A DNA stretch of 64,000 bases from Streptomyces sp. WAC 01529 (GCF_003945545.1 NZ_CP029617.1:2553001-2617000); one strand, 5' to 3'. Counted from the first letter of the stretch, positions 1-8,226 are shown. Notes: generated from the letters alone by a model not told the origin. A program made the numbers and translations.

Positions 1-477
1 GGTGATGTGGTCGTCGTCGATGCCCTTGCGCATCTTCATCGTCACGGGGAGGTCACCCGCGCCGGCGACCGCTTCCTTCAGGATCGCGCGCAGCAGGTGG
101 CGCTTGTACGGGAGCGCGGAGCCGCCGCCCTTGCGGGTCACCTTGGGGACGGGGCAGCCGAAGTTCAGGTCGATGTGGTCGGCCAGGTCCTCCTCCGCGA
201 TCATGCGGACGGCCTTGCCGACGGTCGCCGGGTCGACGCCGTACAGCTGGATCGAGCGCGGCTTCTCCGTCGCGTCGAAGTGGATCAGCTGCATCGTCTT
301 CTCGTTGCGCTCCACCAGGGCGCGCGTCGTGATCATCTCGCTCACGAAGAGGCCCTTGCCGCCGGAGAACTCCCGGCACAGCGTCCTGAACGGCGCGTTC
401 GTGATGCCCGCCATGGGGGCGAGCACGACGGGCGGCGAAACGGTGTGCGGGCCGATCGAGAGGGGCTGGGACGGCAT
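1..477 (-). CDS. dusB: tRNA-dihydrouridine synthase (DusB type), C-terminus cut off by window edge
   Basis: This flavoenzyme family reduces specific uridines in the D-loop of tRNA, using FMN and NADPH in the cytosol. The 159 visible residues hold the N-terminal half of the TIM barrel. PMAGITNAPF lies near residue 21, SEMITT near residue 46, and the signature NFGCPVPKV ... GGGSAL near residue 110, whose Cys is the catalytic acid. The start is an ATG at 475-477, giving MPSQPLSIG. The gene leaves the window at position 1, so the tRNA-binding helical domain is not seen. Only 31 nt separate it from the end of the XRE regulator transcribed just upstream, so read-through is possible. Confidence 0.93.
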   Translation of the reverse strand, partial: MPSQPLSIGPHTVSPPVVLAPMAGITNAPFRTLCREFSGGKGLFVSEMITTRALVERNEKTMQLIHFDATEKPRSIQLYGVDPATVGKAVRMIAEEDLADHIDLNFGCPVPKVTRKGGGSALPYKRHLLRAILKEAVAGAGDLPVTMKMRKGIDDDHIT

Positions 478-508
478 CGGGGCTCTCCGGGACGGACGAC
501 GGGACCCT

Positions 509-1450
509 CTATTGTCCCTCACTCCCCGACACGTCCGACGACACGTCCGGGGACACCTCCGTCGGCACCTCCGACGGCACCTCCAGTGACGGCTCCGACA
601 GCTCCGCCAGCCGCTCGAGACGCTCCTCCGTCTCGTCGTCGGCGGGTACGTACGCGATGAGGCGGTGCGCCTGCGTCAGCGGGGCCATCCACAGCATGCG
701 GTGCTCCAGTCTCAGCAGCCCCACCCTCGGGTGCTGGTACCGCTTGACGTGCGGGGCCATCGTCGCCACCTCGTGCCGCTCCCACAGCTCGCGGAACTCC
801 GCGGAGACCCCGAGCAGCCGGTCCCGCAGCTCCTTCCAGGCGGGCTCGGCGCCATGCTCGGCCATCGCCCCGCGGAACTTGGCGGTCAGGTCACGCAGCA
901 TCTCGTCCCGGTCGAGGAACGTCTCGCGCCAGCGCCTACTGGTGGCCAGGAGCCACAGGCAGTTGCGGTCGCGCGGCGCCATCGCGTCGAAGTCGCCGAA
1001 GACGTGGGTCCAGGGGCGGTTGTAGGCGAGGACGTCGTAGCGGCCGTTCTGCACGGTCGCCGGGTAGGGGGCCACGCGGTGCATCAGCCTGCGGACCGGC
1101 GCGGAGAGCGCGGTGCACTCGGCCTCGGGGCGCGGGTCGACGGCCCCGGCGAGGGCGAAGAGGTGGGCGCGCTCGCTCGGGTCCATGAGCAGCGCCCGGG
1201 CGATCGCGTCCAGGACCTGCGCGGACACCTTGATGGGGCGCGCCTGCTCCAGCCACGTGTACCAGGTGACGCCGACCGCGGACAGCTGCGCCACCTCCTC
1301 GCGGCGCAGGCCCGGCGTCCGGCGCCGGGCGCCGCGCGGCAGCCCCGCCTGCTCGGGCGTGACACGCTCGCGGCGGCTGCGGAGGAAGGCGGCCAGTTCC
1401 CGCCTGCGGATGTCGGCGCCGGGGTCCGCCGTCGCGGCCGTGAGGGTCAT
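509..1450 (-). CDS. XRE-family transcriptional regulator with MmyB-like C-terminal domain
   Basis: A 313-residue DNA-binding protein. A helix-turn-helix occupies roughly residues 15-80 (GLRREEVAQLSAVGVTWYTWLEQ is the typical family core). An MmyB-like putative ligand-binding domain covers residues 110-285 (NRPWTHVFGDF ... LRLEHRMLWM). Members usually repress or activate a neighbouring gene, and this one is divergent from a DHA2 exporter across a 101-bp gap containing two CTGGTACC boxes, so it probably controls that exporter. The last ~22 residues are an unusual low-complexity acidic tail (EVPSEVPTEV SPDVSSDV pattern). It is encoded by short near-repeats of GACACGTCC/GGCACCTCC around 525-590 and lies outside the conserved domain. 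The ligand is unknown. Confidence 0.9.
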   Translation of the reverse strand: MTLTAATADPGADIRRRELAAFLRSRRERVTPEQAGLPRGARRRTPGLRREEVAQLSAVGVTWYTWLEQARPIKVSAQVLDAIARALLMDPSERAHLFALAGAVDPRPEAECTALSAPVRRLMHRVAPYPATVQNGRYDVLAYNRPWTHVFGDFDAMAPRDRNCLWLLATSRRWRETFLDRDEMLRDLTAKFRGAMAEHGAEPAWKELRDRLLGVSAEFRELWERHEVATMAPHVKRYQHPRVGLLRLEHRMLWMAPLTQAHRLIAYVPADDETEERLERLAELSEPSLEVPSEVPTEVSPDVSSDVSGSEGQ

Positions 1451-1492
1451 GGATCAAGGCTGCCGCACGCCGCAGCCTGTTTCCAGGTGCGT

Positions 1493-1521
1493 CTGGTACC
1501 AGGATAAGGAGACTCTGGTAC
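1493..1521. promoter_or_regulatory. Paired CTGGTACC boxes, candidate operator between XRE regulator and exporter
   Basis: The 10-bp palindrome CTGGTACCAG (1493-1502) is followed by a second CTGGTACC (1514-1521), start to start 21 bp, or two helical turns. Both sit in the short divergent intergenic region, either side of GATAAG (1503-1508). Two phased copies of the same half-palindrome fit an operator for the divergent XRE regulator. This is inference from position and symmetry only. Confidence 0.4.
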
Positions 1522-1551
1522 CCCCCTTAGGCCCGGAAGATCGTCGTATAC

Positions 1552-3009
1552 GTGACTCCCGCGACCCCCACCGAAAAGCCCCGCCCGACCGGCCTCCCCG
1601 TACCGCCCGGACCAGCCTCCGAGCCCTCCGCCCTGACCCCCATCGGCCTGCTCACCGTCCTCCTCGGCGCCGCCCTCTCCAGCATCGACTTCTTCATCGT
1701 CAACGTCGCCCTGCCCAGCATCGGACGCGACCTGCGCGCCTCCCCCGCCACGCTGGAGATGGTCGTCGCCGGTTACGCGGTCGCGTACGCCGTGCTGCTC
1801 GTCCTCGGCGGCAGGCTCGGGGACACGTACGGACGCCGGACGCTCTTCCTGTGGGGCGTCGCCGCCTTCGGCCTGACCTCGCTGGCCTGCGGGCTCGCGC
1901 CCGGCGCGTGGTGGCTGGTGGGGGCGCGCGTGGCGCAGGGCGCGGCCTCCGCGCTGATGCTGCCGCAGGTCCTCGCCACCATCCACGCCACGACGCGGGG
2001 CGAGCGGCGCGCGAGGGCCGTCGCGTTGTACGGCTCGGTGAGCGGACTCGGTGTCGTACTGGGGCAGGCGCTCGGCGGCGTCCTGGTCGCCGCCGACCTG
2101 GCGGGCACCGGTTGGCGCATGGCGTTCCTGGTGAACGTGCCGGTCGCGGTGGCCGCCCTGCTCTGCGCGGTGCGCGCGGTGCCGGACAGCCGCGCCGGGC
2201 AGCCCCGGCGCGGCGACCTCGGCGGCACGCTCCTGCTCGGTGCCGCGCTGACGGCCCTGCTGCTCCCCCTCTCCGAGGGGCGGGCCACGGGCTGGCCGCT
2301 CTGGTCGGTGCTGCTGCTGGCCGCCGCGCCGCTGCTCGCCTGGGCGTTCGCGGCCGTCGAGCGCCGGGCGGAGAACACCGGGGGCAGCCCGCTGCTACCG
2401 CCGTCGCTGCTGCGCGAGCCCGGCGTACGAAGGGGCCTCGTACTCGGCCTGCCGATCTTCATCGGGTTCAGCGGCTGGATGTTCGTCAGCGCGGTGACGC
2501 TTCAGCAGGGGCTCGGCTACGGCGCGCTCAAGGCGGGCCTGACGCTGGTCCCCATGGGGCTGACGCAGTTCGCGGCGTCGATACTCGCCCCGCGGGTGGC
2601 CGCGCGGCTCGGCGGCCGGGCGATGGGGGTGGCCGCGCTGGTGCACGGCTCGGGCCTGGTGATCCTCGCCCTGACGGCGCTGTGGGTGCCGTGGTCCTCG
2701 CTCAGCCCGCTGGCCCTCGCGCCGGGCCTCGCCGTGTGCGGCCTCGGCCAGGGCGTCGAACTGGCCCTCTACTACCGGATCGTCCTCGCCGCGGTGCCGG
2801 CCGCCCGCGCGGGCGCGGGCAGCGGTCTGGCGGCGACCGTGCAGCAGTCGTGCCTGGCGGTGGGGGTGGCGACGGTCGGCTCACTCTTCCTCGCACTGGT
2901 GGCGGGCCCCGGCATGCGGGACGCGTTCGCGATCGTGCTCGCGGTGCAGGTGGTGGGCCTGCTCGGGCTCGCGGCGCTGAGCCTGCGGCTGCCGAGGCGG
3001 CTCTCCTGA
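1552..3009 (+). CDS. MFS exporter, DHA2 (14-TMS) family
   Basis: A 485-residue polytopic inner-membrane transporter, the length expected for 14-helix proton-coupled drug exporters. The start is a GTG at 1552. After a ~25-residue Pro-rich cytosolic N-terminus, the first helix contains SSIDFFIVNVALPSIGRDL (DHA2 motif D1). The loop motif GGRLGDTYGRR (motif A) follows near residue 85 and ALGGVL (motif C region) near residue 180. Expression is probably set by the divergent XRE regulator. The substrate cannot be told from sequence. Confidence 0.9.
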   Translation: MTPATPTEKPRPTGLPVPPGPASEPSALTPIGLLTVLLGAALSSIDFFIVNVALPSIGRDLRASPATLEMVVAGYAVAYAVLLVLGGRLGDTYGRRTLFLWGVAAFGLTSLACGLAPGAWWLVGARVAQGAASALMLPQVLATIHATTRGERRARAVALYGSVSGLGVVLGQALGGVLVAADLAGTGWRMAFLVNVPVAVAALLCAVRAVPDSRAGQPRRGDLGGTLLLGAALTALLLPLSEGRATGWPLWSVLLLAAAPLLAWAFAAVERRAENTGGSPLLPPSLLREPGVRRGLVLGLPIFIGFSGWMFVSAVTLQQGLGYGALKAGLTLVPMGLTQFAASILAPRVAARLGGRAMGVAALVHGSGLVILALTALWVPWSSLSPLALAPGLAVCGLGQGVELALYYRIVLAAVPAARAGAGSGLAATVQQSCLAVGVATVGSLFLALVAGPGMRDAFAIVLAVQVVGLLGLAALSLRLPRRLS

Positions 3010-3080
3010 GCCGGGGACGCCCCCTGCTCCACAGGAGGCCGCCCCCTCCACAGGTGAGCGCCCCCGCCAGGCCACCGGAC

Positions 3081-3086
3081 TAGCGT
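3081..3086 (+). promoter_or_regulatory. Putative -10 box (TAGCGT) for leaderless exporter gene
   Basis: TAGCGT ends 6 nt before the ATG at 3093, and no Shine-Dalgarno sequence precedes the start. This is the common Streptomyces layout for leaderless transcripts (TANNNT, about 6 nt, ATG). No convincing -35 is visible. Confidence 0.35.
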
Positions 3087-3092
3087 CAGAAC

Positions 3093-4544
3093 ATGCCCGC
3101 TGAACTCACCCACCGCCGACGGCTGCTCGTCCTCGCGATCTGCTGCATGAGCCTGCTGATCGTCAGCCTCGACAACACCGTCCTCAACGTCGCGCTCCCC
3201 GCCATGCGCGAGGAGTTCGACGCCGGCGTCTCGGGCATGCAGTGGGCGATCGACGCGTACACCCTCGTCCTCGCCTCGCTCCTCATGCTCGCGGGCTCGA
3301 CCGCCGACCGGATCGGCCGCCGCAAGGTCTTCCGGGCCGGGCTGATCCTCTTCACCCTCGGCTCGGTGCTCTGCTCGCTCGCGCCCGGCCTCGAAGCCCT
3401 GGTGGCGTTCCGCATGGTCCAGGCGGTGGGCGGCTCGATGCTCAACCCCGTCGCGATGTCGATCATCACCAACACCTTCACCGAGCCGCGCGAGCGGGCC
3501 CGCGCCATCGGCGTCTGGGGCGGCGTCGTGGGCATCTCCATGGCGGCGGGCCCGCTGGTCGGCGGGGTGCTCGTGGACTCGGTCGGCTGGCGCTCGATCT
3601 TCTGGGTCAATCTGCCGGTCGGCCTCGCCGCGCTCGTCCTGACCATGCGGTACGTCCCCGAATCCCGCGCCCCCCACCCCCGCCGCCCGGACCCGGTCGG
3701 GCAGCTCCTGGTGATCGCGCTGCTCGGCGCGGTGACGTACGCGATCATCGAGGCGCCCACCGCGGGCTGGACGTCACCGCTGATCCTCGCCTTCGCGGGC
3801 GCGGCGCTGCTGGCCCTGATCGGCCTCCTCGCATACGAGCCCCGCCGCGCCGAACCCCTCATCGACCTGCGCTTCTTCAAGTCGGCGCCGTTCAGCGGGG
3901 CCACGGTGATCGCGGTCTGCGCCTTCGCGGCCCTGGGCGGTTTTCTCTTCCTCTCCACGCTCTACCTCCAGGACGTACGCGGTCTCGACGCGCTGCACGC
4001 CGGGCTGTGGATGCTGCCGATGGCGGCCATGACGCTGGTTTGCGCGCCCTTGTCGGGCCGCCTGGTCGGCAGCCGCGGCCCGCGCCCTTCGCTGCTGGTC
4101 GCCGGGGTGGCGATGACGGCGTCGGGCGTGCTCTTCGCCGCCTTCGAGGCGGAGAACTCGGGCGGGACCCGCTTCCTCGGCTACGTCCTCTTCGGCCTCG
4201 GCTTCGGCTTCGTCAACGCCCCCATCACCGACACCGCGGTCGCCGGGATGCCCCGCGCCCAGGCGGGCGTCGCCGCGGCGGTCGCCTCCACCAGCCGCCA
4301 GATCGGCCAGACGCTGGGCGTCGCGGTGATCGGCGCGGTCCTGGCGTCGGGCGCCACCTCGGCGGCGTACGCCACCGGCTTCACGGAGGCGGCCCGCCCC
4401 GCCTGGTGGATCATCGCGGGCTGCGGCTCGGCGGTACTGCTGACCGGGGCGCTGACGGGCGCCGCTGGACCGGTGCCGAAGGGGGCCGGAGGACCGGTGC
4501 CGAAGGGGGCCGGAGAAGGCCGAATGACCGGCGGCAGGAAATGA
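3093..4544 (+). CDS. MFS exporter, DHA2 family, second copy
   Basis: A 483-residue 14-TMS exporter. It has SLDNTVLNVALP in the first helix, GSTADRIGRR (motif A) near residue 68, and PLVGGVLVDSVGWRSIFWVNLP, typical of EmrB/QacA proteins. It is only distantly like the exporter just upstream, so this is not a recent duplication. The C-terminal tail carries a perfect 24-bp tandem duplication (4467-4490 and 4491-4514) giving GPVPKGAG twice, probably a slippage product without function. The stop codon lies inside a 38-bp inverted repeat. A reductase and a TetR gene follow on the same strand, suggesting an efflux/detoxification unit under TetR control. Confidence 0.9.
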   Translation: MPAELTHRRRLLVLAICCMSLLIVSLDNTVLNVALPAMREEFDAGVSGMQWAIDAYTLVLASLLMLAGSTADRIGRRKVFRAGLILFTLGSVLCSLAPGLEALVAFRMVQAVGGSMLNPVAMSIITNTFTEPRERARAIGVWGGVVGISMAAGPLVGGVLVDSVGWRSIFWVNLPVGLAALVLTMRYVPESRAPHPRRPDPVGQLLVIALLGAVTYAIIEAPTAGWTSPLILAFAGAALLALIGLLAYEPRRAEPLIDLRFFKSAPFSGATVIAVCAFAALGGFLFLSTLYLQDVRGLDALHAGLWMLPMAAMTLVCAPLSGRLVGSRGPRPSLLVAGVAMTASGVLFAAFEAENSGGTRFLGYVLFGLGFGFVNAPITDTAVAGMPRAQAGVAAAVASTSRQIGQTLGVAVIGAVLASGATSAAYATGFTEAARPAWWIIAGCGSAVLLTGALTGAAGPVPKGAGGPVPKGAGEGRMTGGRK

Positions 4545-4578
4545 CAGATGACAGATATTGAAATCTGTCATCTGTCAT
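4541..4578. promoter_or_regulatory. Perfect 16-bp inverted repeat, candidate TetR operator
   Basis: Arms ATGACAGATGACAGAT (4541-4556) and ATCTGTCATCTGTCAT (4563-4578) match perfectly around a 6-nt spacer, ATTGAA. Each arm is itself a double ATGACAG, so four heptamers are present, two per orientation. It begins on the stop codon of the exporter and ends 14 nt before the reductase ATG. It is much more AT-rich than its surroundings. Position and internal repetition favour a multi-site operator, most simply for the downstream TetR regulator. A stem-loop in the exporter mRNA is an alternative. Confidence 0.6.
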
Positions 4579-4592
4579 GTCATCGTGGACGC

Positions 4593-5609
4593 ATGCGAAC
4601 TCTCACTCTCGGAAACAACGGCCCCCGCACCTCCGCCCTCGGTCTCGGCTGCATGGGCATGTCCGCGCTCTATGGGGCGGCGGACCGCACGGAGTCGATC
4701 GCGACCATCCACGCCGCCCTCGAAGCGGGCGTCACGCTCCTGGACACCGGCGACTTCTACGCCATGGGGCACAACGAACTGCTGATCGGCGAGGCCCTGC
4801 GCACCGCCCCCGCCGCCCGCCGCGAGCAGGCCCTCACCAGCGTCAAGTTCGGCGCCCTGCGTGACCCGGACGGCGGCTGGTCGGGGTATGACGGGCGCCC
4901 GGCCGCCGTGAAGAACTTCGCGGCGTACTCGCTCCAGCGCCTCGGTGTCGACCACATCGACGTCTACCGCATCGCCCGCGTCGACCCCGACGTCCCGGTC
5001 GAGGAGACGGTGGGCGCCATCGCGGAGCTGGTCGAGAAGGGGTATGTCCGGCACATCGGCCTCTCCGAGGTCGGCGCCGAGACGCTGCGCCGGGCCGCGG
5101 CCACGGCCCCGATCTCCGACCTCCAGATCGAGTACTCCCTCATCTCGCGCGGCATCGAGGCCCAGATCCTGCCGACCGCCGCCGACCTCGGCATAGGCAT
5201 CACGGCGTACGGGGTGCTCTCCCGCGGCCTGATATCCGGCCACTTCACGCGCGACCGGCAGCTCGCCGCGGACGACTTCCGCGCGATGAGCCCCCGCTTC
5301 CAGGGCGAGAACCTCGACCGCAACCTCGACCTGGTCGACGCCCTGCGGAAGATCGCCGAAGAGAAGGGCGTCAGCGTCGCCCAGACCGCCATCGCCTGGG
5401 TGCTCGCCCAGGGCCCCCGGCACGGCGCGGCCATCGTGCCGCTGGTCGGCGCGCGCCGCCGGAACCGGCTCGACGAGGCGCTCGGCGCCCTCGACGTGAC
5501 GCTCGGCGCCGCGGACCTCGCGGCGATCGAGGCGGCCGTGCCCGCGGACGCGGCGGCCGGCGCGCGTTACCCGGAGGCGCAGATGGCACACCTCGACAGC
5601 GAGCACTGA
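4593..5609 (+). CDS. Aldo/keto reductase
   Basis: A 338-residue NADPH-dependent oxidoreductase of the (beta/alpha)8 AKR fold. Asp and Tyr of the catalytic tetrad are in LLDTGDFYAMGHNE (residues 49-62), and the Lys is in SVKFGALRD near residue 84. The usual catalytic His position reads VYRIARVDP, with Ala instead of His; some bacterial AKRs share this. The ATG at 4593 is chosen because the homology begins directly (MRTLTLGNNG) and the in-frame alternative at 4548 lies inside the inverted repeat. The TetR gene follows after 23 nt. The substrate is unknown; detoxification of a carbonyl compound is a reasonable guess. Confidence 0.9.
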   Translation: MRTLTLGNNGPRTSALGLGCMGMSALYGAADRTESIATIHAALEAGVTLLDTGDFYAMGHNELLIGEALRTAPAARREQALTSVKFGALRDPDGGWSGYDGRPAAVKNFAAYSLQRLGVDHIDVYRIARVDPDVPVEETVGAIAELVEKGYVRHIGLSEVGAETLRRAAATAPISDLQIEYSLISRGIEAQILPTAADLGIGITAYGVLSRGLISGHFTRDRQLAADDFRAMSPRFQGENLDRNLDLVDALRKIAEEKGVSVAQTAIAWVLAQGPRHGAAIVPLVGARRRNRLDEALGALDVTLGAADLAAIEAAVPADAAAGARYPEAQMAHLDSEH

Positions 5610-5632
5610 TCCGCCCCGGGTACGGTCTAGTC

Positions 5633-6220
5633 ATGGCAGCGACCGCGGCTCCCCTGACTCCCGAGCGCATCCTCGAAGCGACCGAGGAGGTGCTGCGCAG
5701 GCACGGCGCGGCCAAGGCCACGGTGGTGGACGTGGCCCGGGCCCTCGGGGTGAGCCACGGCACGGTGTACCGCCACTTCCGTACGAAGTCGGAACTGCGC
5801 GGCGCGGTGACGCGGCGCTGGCTGGACCGCACCTCCGAGACGCTCTCCGGAATCGTCACCGGCACCGAACCCCCCGAGGCGAAGCTCCGCCACTGGCTCG
5901 CGGGCCTCTTCGACGCCAAGCAGCACAAGGCGGGCGACGACCCCGAACTCTTCGCCACGTACACGGTGTTGGCCGACGAGAACAGCGACGTGGTGGACGA
6001 CCACATCGCCGACCTCACCGGCCAGCTCGCGGCGATCATCCAACAGGGCGTGGAGCGGGGCGAGTTCGCGTCCCCCTCCCCCGCGACCTCGGCCCGCGCC
6101 GTCTTCGACGCGACCAGCCGCTTCCACGACCCCGCGTATGCCCCGCACTGGTCGCGCCCGGGCATCGAGACCGACTTCGAGGCGGTACTGGACCTGACGG
6201 TGCGGGGCCTGCGGGCCTGA
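5633..6220 (+). CDS. TetR-family transcriptional regulator
   Basis: A 195-residue one-component repressor. The N-terminal helix-turn-helix spans about residues 10-57 (LGVSHGTVYRHFRTKSELRGAV is the recognition-helix signature). It is followed by an all-helical ligand-binding and dimerisation domain of usual size. TACGGT at 5621-5626 ends 6 nt before the ATG with no ribosome-binding site between, so the gene may have its own leaderless transcript. It is the nearest regulator to the 16-bp inverted repeat at 4541 and probably controls the reductase and perhaps itself. The ligand is unknown. Confidence 0.92.
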   Translation: MAATAAPLTPERILEATEEVLRRHGAAKATVVDVARALGVSHGTVYRHFRTKSELRGAVTRRWLDRTSETLSGIVTGTEPPEAKLRHWLAGLFDAKQHKAGDDPELFATYTVLADENSDVVDDHIADLTGQLAAIIQQGVERGEFASPSPATSARAVFDATSRFHDPAYAPHWSRPGIETDFEAVLDLTVRGLRA

Positions 6221-6228
6221 GCGCCCCG

Positions 6229-6972
6229 TCACGCTCCGTGCGAATGCAGGCGGATGGCGATCCAGCGTTTGCGGAAGAAGAAGAGAAAGCTGACCTCGAT
6301 CGTCAGCGAGTAGACGACCACCAGGGCCACGCAGAGCAGTGAGGGAAACGCCGCCGTCTCCTCGGCTGCCTGTGTCAGGTAGAAGCCGCCCAGGAACTCG
6401 CCGAAGACTCCGGTGCTGAGCATGAAGAGGACGGTCGCGATGTACGGATAACCCATGTGCGTGCTCTGCGAGTACAGCGACTTTTCCCAGGAGAGATGTT
6501 CGCCTCCCCCCAGGAGGTCATTGATGCGCCCCTCCAGGAGCCGCACGCCCTGTCCGGCACGCTGCGACCGATGGTATTCCCCGAGCCACACCAGGGCGCT
6601 CGCCTTCGAGGCGATGGGGACGAACAGCAGACTCACCAGGATCAGCAGGGAGCGCGGGACATCCGAGGCGAGGAGGGCGGCCAGGATGAGGCTCAGCGAA
6701 GTGAACGCGAAATTCATGACCTGGATGCGGTTGGAGATTGCCTGAAGGCTTTCCTGGCGCAGTGTCGCGTACTCCGCGAGCCGCGCGTCCAGCTGATTTC
6801 GCAGCGTCTCAGGACTGACCGGCGGCTGCGGCTGTGTCTGCGTTTGCGGCTGCGTCTGGCCGGGGACGCGGCCGCCGGGTGGCGGGGAATTCACGGCCGG
6901 GTCGATCCAGCCGGGCGGCAACTCCCCCGGTAACGGCCCCGGTGACGGCCCCTGCGGTGGATCGGCGGTCAT
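6229..6972 (-). CDS. Four-helix membrane protein with Pro/Gln-rich N-terminus, function unknown
   Basis: A 247-residue protein not assigned to a named family. Residues 1-55 are low complexity (PPQGPSPGPLPGELPP, then QTQPQTQTQPQPP) and probably cytosolic. A soluble helical stretch follows (LDARLAEYATLRQESLQAISNRIQ). Two hydrophobic hairpins cover about residues 85-130 and 175-240. The loop between them contains LLEGRINDLLGGGEHLSWE. It lies 15 nt behind the HAD-type hydrolase gene on the same strand, so the two are probably cotranscribed. The 2+2 hairpin layout faintly recalls small membrane effector or sensor proteins, but nothing in the sequence proves a role. Confidence 0.75.
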   Translation of the reverse strand: MTADPPQGPSPGPLPGELPPGWIDPAVNSPPPGGRVPGQTQPQTQTQPQPPVSPETLRNQLDARLAEYATLRQESLQAISNRIQVMNFAFTSLSLILAALLASDVPRSLLILVSLLFVPIASKASALVWLGEYHRSQRAGQGVRLLEGRINDLLGGGEHLSWEKSLYSQSTHMGYPYIATVLFMLSTGVFGEFLGGFYLTQAAEETAAFPSLLCVALVVVYSLTIEVSFLFFFRKRWIAIRLHSHGA

Positions 6973-6987
6973 CCGGCCTCCCTGACA

Positions 6988-7596
6988 TCACGAGAACGTC
7001 GGCAGAGGGGTCGCTTCGGAAAGGGAGTAACGGTAAGTCCTGAAGCCGACCTCGGCCGCCCGCCGTACGTTTTCCTGGCGGTCCTCCACAACAACGCTGT
7101 CCCGGGGTCGGACCACCCGGGCCGCGCACTCGAAGAGTCCGGTGCCCGGGGTCGACTTGCTGACCCCGAGAGTGTGGGAGACGAAGACGAGGTCCGGATC
7201 GATGTAGTCGCCGAGGCCGAGCCAATTCCACTGCTTGGCGAACCAGAAACTGGTGTTGTTGGAGATGATCCCGATCCGATTTTCCGCATCCTGGGCGGTC
7301 TTCAGCATGAGGTCGGCACTGGGGTTCCGGTGGAGCAGGCGTGTTTCCGCCTCCTCGACCTGGTCCCGAGTGATTTTCTCGCCGATCACCGAGCCCAGAT
7401 CCTGCCAGTACTCGTCTTCCTCGTATTCGGCGACGCTGAATTTCTCCCACAGCCGCCGCGCCGCCGTCGAGACGAACTGGCGGTCCCAGCCACGCATATC
7501 GGCCAGCCCCTTCCCCGGCGTGAGGAGAAGGGTCTCCCAGGGGTCACAGAAGAGAACATTCCCGATGTCGAACAGAACCACCGAAGAGTTCTTCAT
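6988..7596 (-). CDS. HAD-superfamily hydrolase
   Basis: A 202-residue predicted phosphatase. All four HAD motifs are visible: VVLFDIGNVLF (motif I, nucleophile Asp), IGIISNNTSF (motif II), Lys in LGVSKSTPGTGLF (motif III) and VVVEDRQENV (motif IV). In motif I the second Asp of the usual DxD is Gly, as in some HAD relatives that are weak or non-standard phosphatases. The ATG at 7596 (MKNSSVVLFD) is preferred over an upstream in-frame start because the fold begins there and GGACGGGTGG precedes it. A membrane protein follows after 15 nt. The substrate is unknown. Confidence 0.85.
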   Translation of the reverse strand: MKNSSVVLFDIGNVLFCDPWETLLLTPGKGLADMRGWDRQFVSTAARRLWEKFSVAEYEEDEYWQDLGSVIGEKITRDQVEEAETRLLHRNPSADLMLKTAQDAENRIGIISNNTSFWFAKQWNWLGLGDYIDPDLVFVSHTLGVSKSTPGTGLFECAARVVRPRDSVVVEDRQENVRRAAEVGFRTYRYSLSEATPLPTFS

Positions 7597-7627
7597 TCCA
7601 CCCGTCCCAGAGATGACACCCTCCAGG

Positions 7628-7656
7628 ACGCTAGCAATGCCGACTGACGAGCACAA
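7628..7656 (-). promoter_or_regulatory. Putative sigma-70 promoter for the HAD/membrane-protein operon
   Basis: Reading the minus strand, TTGTGC (7656-7651), a 17-bp spacer and TAGCGT (7633-7628) resemble a vegetative Streptomyces promoter. It would place the transcript start about 25 nt before the ATG at 7596. Confidence 0.4.
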
Positions 7657-7704
7657 GAAGATGCGCGGCCCGCCCCCTGCCCGCGGACGCGCCTGCAACC
7701 CCTC

Positions 7705-8148
7705 CTACAGCCCCTCTTCCGTGGGCCGGTGTTCCACGTACTCGATGAGCGTGCCGTCGCGGTGGCGGGCCGTGAAGCCCGCGCCCGTGGGGACCTTGAC
7801 GAGAGGGGCCGTGATCTCCGCGCCCTCTGCCGCGAGGCGGTCCAAATACTTCTGGGCCGAGTCGACGAGCAGCGTGCCGTTCGTCGCGCGGAACGGGGCC
7901 AGCGTCTCCTCCGTGCCCTCGATCAGGAGGAAACCGCCGACCACGGCGAGGGCGAGGTTCTTCTCCGGGTACGTGAACCACATGTCCCGTTCCGTGCCGA
8001 GCAGGCGCTCGTAGGAGGCGGCGACGGTGTCCAGGGTGCCGGGGCCCGTGTAGACGCGGATGAGGGCGCGGGGTTCCGCCAGGGCCGAGGAGTCGTTCTG
8101 GCGGCGCCACATCGTGGGGGTGGGCGAGGGCTCTGTCGTTTCGGTCAT
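7705..8148 (-). CDS. VOC (glyoxalase/bleomycin-resistance fold) family protein
   Basis: A 147-residue single-domain protein. Paired beta-alpha-beta-beta-beta modules are suggested by ALIRVYTGPGTLDTVAASYERLLG at the start and GFTARHRDGTLIEYVEH at the end. The latter His/Glu region normally supplies metal ligands. Members bind or modify small toxic or aromatic compounds. It is divergent from an MmyB-type XRE regulator 78 bp away, so it is a likely target. The precise reaction cannot be assigned. Confidence 0.8.
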   Translation of the reverse strand: MTETTEPSPTPTMWRRQNDSSALAEPRALIRVYTGPGTLDTVAASYERLLGTERDMWFTYPEKNLALAVVGGFLLIEGTEETLAPFRATNGTLLVDSAQKYLDRLAAEGAEITAPLVKVPTGAGFTARHRDGTLIEYVEHRPTEEGL

Positions 8149-8226
8149 GGGTACAGCCTTCGCCGCGCCCGGCGGCCCCGCCAGACAGGTATGTGTGGGG
8201 GTGACTCCAGGTCATAGGCTGGGCCC

